A stretch of DNA of 64,000 nucleotides from Halostagnicola kamekurae (lineage in GTDB: Archaea; Halobacteriota; Halobacteria; Halobacteriales; Natrialbaceae): the NCBI RefSeq assembly GCF_900116205.1, contig NZ_FOZS01000002.1, positions 620,001 to 684,000 of the forward strand. The letters run 5' to 3'. Below, one piece after another: positions 58,970-64,000 of the stretch. Positions within the stretch are counted from its first letter, which is position 1; each line of letters starts with the position of its first letter. The notes beneath the pieces are model-generated. The model was not told the origin of the DNA. It saw only the letters and a program-made list of their open reading frames with translations, and searched no databases. A program made the position numbers and the translations under genes.

Positions 58970-60477
58970 TGTTGCCGATAGAGTTCGCCGGCTGGGCGGG
59001 ACTCGCACCGGTGTACGTGCTGGTGGCGACCGCCCTCGTCCTCTTCGTCGTCGATAGCATCGATCCGCGGAAAACGAACCGCACGCTGCTGGCGGGGACG
59101 GCGACCGCGGGGTCGCTCGTCGCGCTCGCCGTCGCCGTCTGGTTCCTGCTCGCGGGCGTCGGAACGCCCCAGGCCGACGGCGGCTTCGGCGTCATCGAAC
59201 TCCACGAGGGCCAGCTCGTCGTCGACCAGCTGGCGCTTTTCTTCATGGTCGTCGTCGCGACCGTCACGTCGCTCGTGTCCGTCGCGAGCTACGACTACAT
59301 GGAGGGCCACACCTACCAAGCCGAGTACTACTCGCTCACGCTGCTTGCGGCGACCGGGATGGCGACGATGGCGGCCTCGAACAGCCTCGTCACCATCTTC
59401 GTCGCCCTCGAGCTCACGAGTCTCCCCTCGTACGCGCTCGTCGCGATCTTAAAGGACAATCGCGGCAGCGTCGAAGCCGGGCTGAAGTACTTCCTCATCG
59501 GAGCGCTCTCCTCGGCGATCTTCGTGTACGGGGTGAGCCTCGTCTATGGCGCGACCGGCTTCTTGCAACTCGAGGCGATCGCGAACAACCTCGAGGCGGG
59601 GTACGGACCGCTGCTCGGACTCGGCGTCCTCATGTTACTCGGCGGCTTCGCGTTCAAGACCGCGAGCGTTCCGGTCCACTTCTGGGCGCCCGAGGCCTAC
59701 GAGGGAGCGCCCGCGCCGATCGCGGCGTTTCTCTCCTCGGCCTCGAAGGCCGCCGGCTTCGTCATCGCGTTCCGCGTGTTCACGACGGCGTTCCCGCTCG
59801 AGACAACGACCGCCGTCATCGGCATCGACTGGTCGGTCCTGTTCATGGTACTGGCTATCGCCACGATGACGATCGGGAACTTCGCAGCGGCCACCCAGGA
59901 GAACGTAAAGCGGATGCTGGCGTACTCCTCGGTCGGTCACGCCGGCTACGCGCTGATCGGACTGGCCGGACTCGGAGCCGGCGTAAACGACGTCGTGATG
60001 GGTGCGGCGTTGATGCATCTGTTCGTCTACGGCTTCATGAACACCGGCGCGTTCCTGTTCGTCGGCCTGGCCGAGTACTGGGGCGTCGGCCGGACCTTCG
60101 AGGACTACAACGGGCTGTCGGCGAAGGCGCCGGTTGCCTGCGCCGCCATGACGGTATTCATGTTCAGCCTCGCCGGAATCCCGCCCTTCGGCGGCTTCTT
60201 CAGCAAGTACTTCCTGTTCACCGCGTCGATCGACGCGGGGATGTTCGCCGTCGCCGCCGCGCTCGTGATAAACAGCGCGCTGTCGCTGTACTACTACTCG
60301 CGGCTCATCAAGGCGCTCTGGATCGAAGAGCCGGTCGACGAGCGCGACGCGCTCTCCCAACCGCTCGGGCTCTACGCCGCGGTCGTCTTCGCGGCCGTGA
60401 TGACGGTCGTCGTCCTGCCCGGATTCGGCCCGGTCGCCGACGTCGCCGTCGACGCCGCCGCGGCACTCGCCGCCTAA
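58969..60477 (+). CDS. nuoN: NADH dehydrogenase-like complex subunit N
   Basis: A 502-residue antiporter-like subunit, last of the operon. LVTIFVALELTSLPSYALVAIL, VPVHFWAPEAYEGAPAPIAAFLSSASKAAGF and QENVKRMLAYSSVGHAGYALIGL are family signatures. The ATG at 58969 shares one base with the nuoM stop (TGATG) and has GGAGGTG 7 nt upstream (58955-58961); GTG at 58966 is an alternative. Confidence 0.94.
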   Translation: MLPIEFAGWAGLAPVYVLVATALVLFVVDSIDPRKTNRTLLAGTATAGSLVALAVAVWFLLAGVGTPQADGGFGVIELHEGQLVVDQLALFFMVVVATVTSLVSVASYDYMEGHTYQAEYYSLTLLAATGMATMAASNSLVTIFVALELTSLPSYALVAILKDNRGSVEAGLKYFLIGALSSAIFVYGVSLVYGATGFLQLEAIANNLEAGYGPLLGLGVLMLLGGFAFKTASVPVHFWAPEAYEGAPAPIAAFLSSASKAAGFVIAFRVFTTAFPLETTTAVIGIDWSVLFMVLAIATMTIGNFAAATQENVKRMLAYSSVGHAGYALIGLAGLGAGVNDVVMGAALMHLFVYGFMNTGAFLFVGLAEYWGVGRTFEDYNGLSAKAPVACAAMTVFMFSLAGIPPFGGFFSKYFLFTASIDAGMFAVAAALVINSALSLYYYSRLIKALWIEEPVDERDALSQPLGLYAAVVFAAVMTVVVLPGFGPVADVAVDAAAALAA

Positions 60478-60488
60478 AACCCGGTAGC

Positions 60489-60496
60489 TTTTATCC
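60489..60496 (+). promoter_or_regulatory. TATA box of the TrkA-N/DHH gene
   Basis: TTTTATCC ends 21 nt before and begins 29 nt before the ATG at 60518, consistent with a leaderless transcript separate from the nuo operon. Confidence 0.55.
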
Positions 60497-60517
60497 GCAG
60501 GAGTCACAATCCGCGGT

Positions 60518-62017
60518 ATGGTTTTTCGGCTCGTGCTCGGCTGTGGCTCCGTCGGCCAGCCGATCGTCGAGCAACTCGCGACCAGCGACGGCCGGTTGCT
60601 CGTCATCGCGGACGGTCCGAGCCTCGTCGAGACGCTTCGAGACGAGAGCGTTCCGGCGCGTCTCGACGACCCCACCGATCCGGCCGTCCTCGACGGGCTC
60701 GAGACGCCCGACGAGATTTTCATCGCGGGCGATCGGACCGACGTCAACCGGACCGCACTCGAGCGGGCCCGCGAGCGGTTTCCGGTCGCCTCGATCGTCG
60801 CCTACCTCGGCGGAAACGCGACGGCGTCCGATCGGGAGGCATTCGAATCCCGAGCCGACAGGATCGTCGACCCGACCGAAGCGCTGGCCGCAGACATCGT
60901 CGACAAGACGGCCAGCCGGTCGGCGAAACACGCGATCGATCTCCGCGCGCAACTCTCGAGCATCGACGGCCGACTCGGCGTGTTCATGCACGACAACCCG
61001 GATCCCGACGCCATCGCGAGCGCGGTCGCGCTCGTCGAGATCGCAGAGCGCGTCGGCCTCGAGGCCGACGCGTGTTACTTCGGCGAGATTTCCCACCAGG
61101 AAAACAGGGCCATGGTGAACCTCCTCGAGTTAGAGCTCACGAACTTCACGCGAGACGATCCTCTCGGGGCGTACGACGCGTTCGCGCTGGTCGATCACGC
61201 CCGTCCCGGCGTCAACGATCAACTCCCGGAGGAACTCCACGTCGACATCGTGATCGATCACCACCCGCCGCGAGGGCCCGTCGCTGGCGAGTTCGTCGAC
61301 CTCCGCGAGGAGGCCGGCGCGACGAGTACGATCATGACCGAGTACCTAGAGCGGTTCGGGTTCGAAATCGGATCGCGGATCGCGACGGCGCTGCTCTATG
61401 GCATCCGGATCGATACCAACGACTTCGCTCGCGAGGTCTCGGCGATGGACTTCGAGGCGGCCTCGACGCTGTTTCCGTCGGTCGATCAGACCAAAATCGA
61501 TCAGATCGAACAGCCGACGATCGGCGGCGACACGCTCGAGATAATCGCCCGCGCGATCAAGAACCGCGACCAACGCGAGTCGGTCGCCGTCGCGGGCGTC
61601 GGGCGCATCGCGGACCGAGACGCGCTCCCGCAGGCGGCGGATCAACTCCTCGCGATGGACGGCGTGAGTACGACGCTCGTCTTCGGGTTTCGCGACGAGA
61701 TGGTCTTTCTGTCGGCCCGGTCTCGAGCGAGCAACGTCGACCTCGGCGAGACGCTCCGAGACGCGTTCGATCCGATCGGCAGCGCCGGCGGCCACGCCGA
61801 CATGGCCGGCGCGCAACTCGAGATCGGAATCCTCGGCGGGGCCGACGACGAGGACGAACTGAACTCGATCTTCAGCGTCATCGAGGAGGTCATCACCGAT
61901 CGCTTCTTCGAAGCGATTCGGACGCGACCCGGCACGCCGGTCGGGGCCTACGACCGGACCAGCGAGTGGCTGTTTCAGCCGGACGACGGAGAGCGAAACG
62001 ACGGCGAGTCGGCGTGA
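60518..62017 (+). CDS. TrkA-N plus DHH/DHHA1 phosphoesterase
   Basis: A 499-residue protein. Residues 1-115 are a Rossmann RCK/TrkA-N domain (RLVLGCGSVGQPIVEQL). Residues about 145-320 are the DHH domain: HDNPDPDAIAS (His158, Asp162, Asp164), DHARPG (Asp226), IDHHP (247-249) and Asp299/Asp302-type ligands. DHHA1 carries GSAGGHADMAGAQ near 432. DHH-DHHA1 proteins hydrolyse oligoribonucleotides or cyclic dinucleotides (NrnA, GdpP). The nucleotide-binding TrkA-N front suggests ligand control; c-di-AMP turnover is a reasonable guess, not shown. Confidence 0.88.
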   Translation: MVFRLVLGCGSVGQPIVEQLATSDGRLLVIADGPSLVETLRDESVPARLDDPTDPAVLDGLETPDEIFIAGDRTDVNRTALERARERFPVASIVAYLGGNATASDREAFESRADRIVDPTEALAADIVDKTASRSAKHAIDLRAQLSSIDGRLGVFMHDNPDPDAIASAVALVEIAERVGLEADACYFGEISHQENRAMVNLLELELTNFTRDDPLGAYDAFALVDHARPGVNDQLPEELHVDIVIDHHPPRGPVAGEFVDLREEAGATSTIMTEYLERFGFEIGSRIATALLYGIRIDTNDFAREVSAMDFEAASTLFPSVDQTKIDQIEQPTIGGDTLEIIARAIKNRDQRESVAVAGVGRIADRDALPQAADQLLAMDGVSTTLVFGFRDEMVFLSARSRASNVDLGETLRDAFDPIGSAGGHADMAGAQLEIGILGGADDEDELNSIFSVIEEVITDRFFEAIRTRPGTPVGAYDRTSEWLFQPDDGERNDGESA

Positions 62018-62083
62018 AGCAACTCGATCCCAGATCGGCGGGAACGCACAGTACTTTTGCGGTCCGGCAGCGAACGAACGCGT

Positions 62084-62890
62084 ATGGACGTTGTTCCGGA
62101 GGGGAAACCGCCGGTCAAAGAGTACATGACACGAGAGGTCGAAACGGTATCGCCCGATTCGACCGTCTACGATGTCGCATCGCGGATCGCCGAGAGCGAC
62201 GAGCACAGCGGCTTTCCGGTCTGTGACCGGCGTCGGGTCGAAGGGTTCATCAGCGCGCGGGATCTCCTGTTGGCCGACGACAACGAGCCGATTTTCAAGG
62301 TGATGACGACCGATATTCTGGTCGCCCATCCCGAGATGAAACTGACCGATGCCGCCCGAGTCATCCTGCGGTCGGGAATCCAGAAACTGCCCGTCGTCGA
62401 CGACGCCGGCAACCTCGTGGGGATCGTTTCGAACGCCGACGTGATCCGGAGCCAGATCGAGCGGGCCACCCCCGAGAAAGTCGGGAAGCTGATCCGGACC
62501 TTAGAGCAGATCCACGAAATCGACCTCACACAGGAGCGACGGACGGTTCCGCTGGCCGACCTGATCCCGACCCAGGGACGGGTCTACGCCGACGAACTCG
62601 AGGGACGACGGTACGAACTCGAGAACGGGTTGGCCGAACCGCTCGTCGTCATCGATAACGACGGCACGTTGCTGCTCGCCGACGGGCATCATCGAGTGCT
62701 CGCTGCAGACCGGTTATCGATCGACGAAATGGACGCGTACGTCATCGTGACGGACCGAGAGATCGACCTCGGAATGGCGAAGACGGCGGCAAAGGAAGAC
62801 CTCGAGGGGATCGGCGACATCGACGTCGTCGACTACGCGCGCCACCCGCTCGTCGAGACGACCGAACGATTACAGCCCGACGACGAGTAG
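62084..62890 (+). CDS. CBS-domain pair fused to a ParB/sulfiredoxin-like domain
   Basis: A 268-residue protein. Residues about 15-135 are two CBS motifs (KEYMTREVETVSPDSTVYDVASRIAES; VMTTDILVAHPEMKLTDAARVIL...GIQKLPVVDDAGNLVGIVSNADV), which typically bind adenosyl ligands. Residues about 155-240 are ParB/Srx-like, with EPLVVIDNDGTLLLADGHHRVLAA matching the nucleotide-binding GHHR/GxxR motif. ATG at 62084 is the domain start. It follows the TrkA-N/DHH gene by 66 bp in the same direction; a joint role in nucleotide signalling is an inference. Confidence 0.85.
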   Translation: MDVVPEGKPPVKEYMTREVETVSPDSTVYDVASRIAESDEHSGFPVCDRRRVEGFISARDLLLADDNEPIFKVMTTDILVAHPEMKLTDAARVILRSGIQKLPVVDDAGNLVGIVSNADVIRSQIERATPEKVGKLIRTLEQIHEIDLTQERRTVPLADLIPTQGRVYADELEGRRYELENGLAEPLVVIDNDGTLLLADGHHRVLAADRLSIDEMDAYVIVTDREIDLGMAKTAAKEDLEGIGDIDVVDYARHPLVETTERLQPDDE

Positions 62891-62960
62891 ACGGAGGGTG
62901 AAACCGTAGCGCACTCTCGACCACGCGACCGCGGGACGCGACGACAGCCGATTCGCGTCA

Positions 62961-63050
62961 GCGATTCTCGACGGACTCTCTCCCACGGTGACGATTCTCG
63001 AAGGATACTCACTCGCATCGACGATTCCCGAAGGATTACACCCTCGAGTG
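62961..63050 (+). repeat. three imperfect 30-bp tandem repeats upstream of the peptidase gene
   Basis: Units at 62961, 62991 and 63021 share (G/A)CGATT(C)(T/C)CG-A-(C/A)GGA followed by a diverged 13-16 bp part; the exact 30-bp spacing is kept. The third unit ends 13 bp before the ATG of the M28 peptidase. Thirty bp is near three helical turns, as for operator arrays read on one DNA face. Confidence 0.6.
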
Positions 63051-63063
63051 CGTAGCCGTCGCC

Positions 63064-64000
63064 ATGAGCACGTGGATCGGTGAGACGTTCACGAGCGACG
63101 CCGGCTGGAATCATCTCGAGGAACTAGTCGACATCGGGTCTCGGATGGCGGGCAGCGACGGCGAGCGCGAGGCCGCGGAACGGACGCGGGGGGCGCTCGC
63201 CAGCGCCGGCGCGCGAAACGCGCGCCTCGAGTCGTTTGACGTGCAGGGGTGGACCCGCGGCGAAAGTTCGATTCGGAGCGAACAGTCCTCGTCGTCGCTC
63301 GGCCTCGAGCACGCCTCGATCGCGCTCCCGCGGAGTCCGTCGGCGACCGCCACCGCCGAACTGGTCGACCTCGGATACGGGCTCCCGGAATCGTTCGCCG
63401 AGACGGATATAGACGGGAAGATCGTCATGGTCAGAAGCGACGTTCCGGACCACTACGAGCGCTACGTTCACCGGCGAGAGAAGTACTACCACGCGGTCGA
63501 CAGCGGTGCGGTCGGGTTCATCTACCGAAACCACGTCGAAGGCTGTCTGCCGCCGACCGGAAGCGTCGGAACGCCGGCCGATCCGATCGGGGAGATCCCG
63601 GCGCTGGGCGTCTCGAGCGAGCTCGGCGCGCGACTCGCTCGCCGGTTCGACGGCGAAGAGATCGCGATCGAGGTCGAAGCCGACATCGGCGACGCGACGA
63701 GCCAGAACGTCCACGCCGAACTCGGCCCCGAAACGGACGAGCGCGTTCTCGTGACGAGCCACGTCGACGCACACGACATCGCCGAAGGGGCCCTCGACAA
63801 CGGTGCGGGGACCGCCATGGTCATCGAACTGGCGAACGCCCTCTCTCGGCGCGAGGACGACCTCGAGACGCGAGTGGAGTTCGTCGCCTACGGCGCGGAG
63901 GAGGTCGGGCTCGTCGGGTCGGAACACTACGCCGAGCAAGCTACCCACGACGACATCGTTGCCGTCGTCAACAACGACGGCGTCGTCGGCGATCGAACGC
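63064..64000 (+). CDS. M28-family metallopeptidase (5' part; runs off the window)
   Basis: The first 312 codons of a zinc aminopeptidase. After a short N-terminal helix (MSTWIGETFTSDAGWNHLEELVDIGSRMAGSDGERE), a PA-type inserted domain (about residues 100-200, DIDGKIVMVRSDVPDHYERY) precedes the catalytic core: SHVDAHDIAEGALDNGAG (first His/Asp), YGAEEVGLVGSEHY (catalytic Glu and ligand Glu) and VVNNDGVVGDR (Asp). No signal peptide is seen, so it is probably cytoplasmic. The 30-bp repeat array lies directly upstream. Confidence 0.88.
   Translation, partial: MSTWIGETFTSDAGWNHLEELVDIGSRMAGSDGEREAAERTRGALASAGARNARLESFDVQGWTRGESSIRSEQSSSSLGLEHASIALPRSPSATATAELVDLGYGLPESFAETDIDGKIVMVRSDVPDHYERYVHRREKYYHAVDSGAVGFIYRNHVEGCLPPTGSVGTPADPIGEIPALGVSSELGARLARRFDGEEIAIEVEADIGDATSQNVHAELGPETDERVLVTSHVDAHDIAEGALDNGAGTAMVIELANALSRREDDLETRVEFVAYGAEEVGLVGSEHYAEQATHDDIVAVVNNDGVVGDRT

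Noticed and set aside
62961-63050. CRISPR-like array
   Set aside because: The units are contiguous imperfect tandem repeats with no unique spacers and no cas genes are present.

Overview
This 64 kb window is chromosomal DNA from a halophilic archaeon (class Halobacteria). Nothing in the sequence fixes the genus; the gene content and the very frequent CTCGAG hexamer would suit a Natrialbales-type species, which is an inference. Evidence for a haloarchaeon: GC-rich DNA, strongly acidic proteins, archaeal signature genes (family B DNA polymerase, RNase P subunit Rpp21, KEOPS subunit Pcc1, ribosomal protein S3Ae, archaetidylserine synthase, an NADH-dehydrogenase-like complex without the NuoEFG module), and many genes with a TATA-like box about 24-32 nt before the start codon, as expected for leaderless mRNAs.

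Layout. 1-1690: end of a biotin ECF transporter operon (bioY, bioM, bioN) with a possible 50-codon gene between bioM and bioN. 1.7-8.2 kb: sugar-type acetyltransferase, tiny zinc proteins, tRNA-Gly(UCC) beside a Trm9-like methyltransferase, UPF0058 protein, a long acidic-linker protein and a small winged-helix regulator. 8.5-14.7 kb: purA, VOC protein, Trm112-like protein, two-domain CbiX with DR2241-family Fe-S protein, DUF2797 protein and a Gly-rich protein. 14.9-20 kb: PAP2 enzyme plus orphan peptide-binding lipoprotein; rnp4-yhbY-mscS. 19.6-24.7 kb: acyl-CoA dehydrogenase and a hydroxyacyl-CoA dehydrogenase/enoyl-CoA hydratase fusion (beta-oxidation), receiver-only protein, small regulators. 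24.8-32.5 kb: DNA polymerase B, sufCBD, ferritin-like protein and DtxR-type regulator. 32.5-41.7 kb: exported lamin-tail/phospholipase D protein, HEAT-repeat protein, archaetidylserine synthase, halocyanin, and the cluster rps15 / RecJ-like / pcc1 / rps3ae.

41.8-46.0 kb is the only clearly accessory stretch. An integrative element of about 1.76 kb sits in the 3' end of tRNA-Ala(GGC), bounded by a 25-bp direct repeat, with a tyrosine integrase and one small membrane protein. Beyond attR lie further partial copies of the tRNA 3' end, three small lower-GC genes and a zinc-finger protein, suggesting older insertions at the same site.

46.1-64 kb returns to core genes: class I aminotransferase and lumazine synthase, purK-purE, an uninterrupted nuoA-B-CD-H-I-J1-J2-K-L-M-N operon joined almost throughout by 4-nt start/stop overlaps, a TrkA-N/DHH phosphoesterase, a CBS-ParB fusion protein and the start of an M28-family peptidase cut by the window edge. 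No rRNA, CRISPR array or complete insertion sequence was seen.
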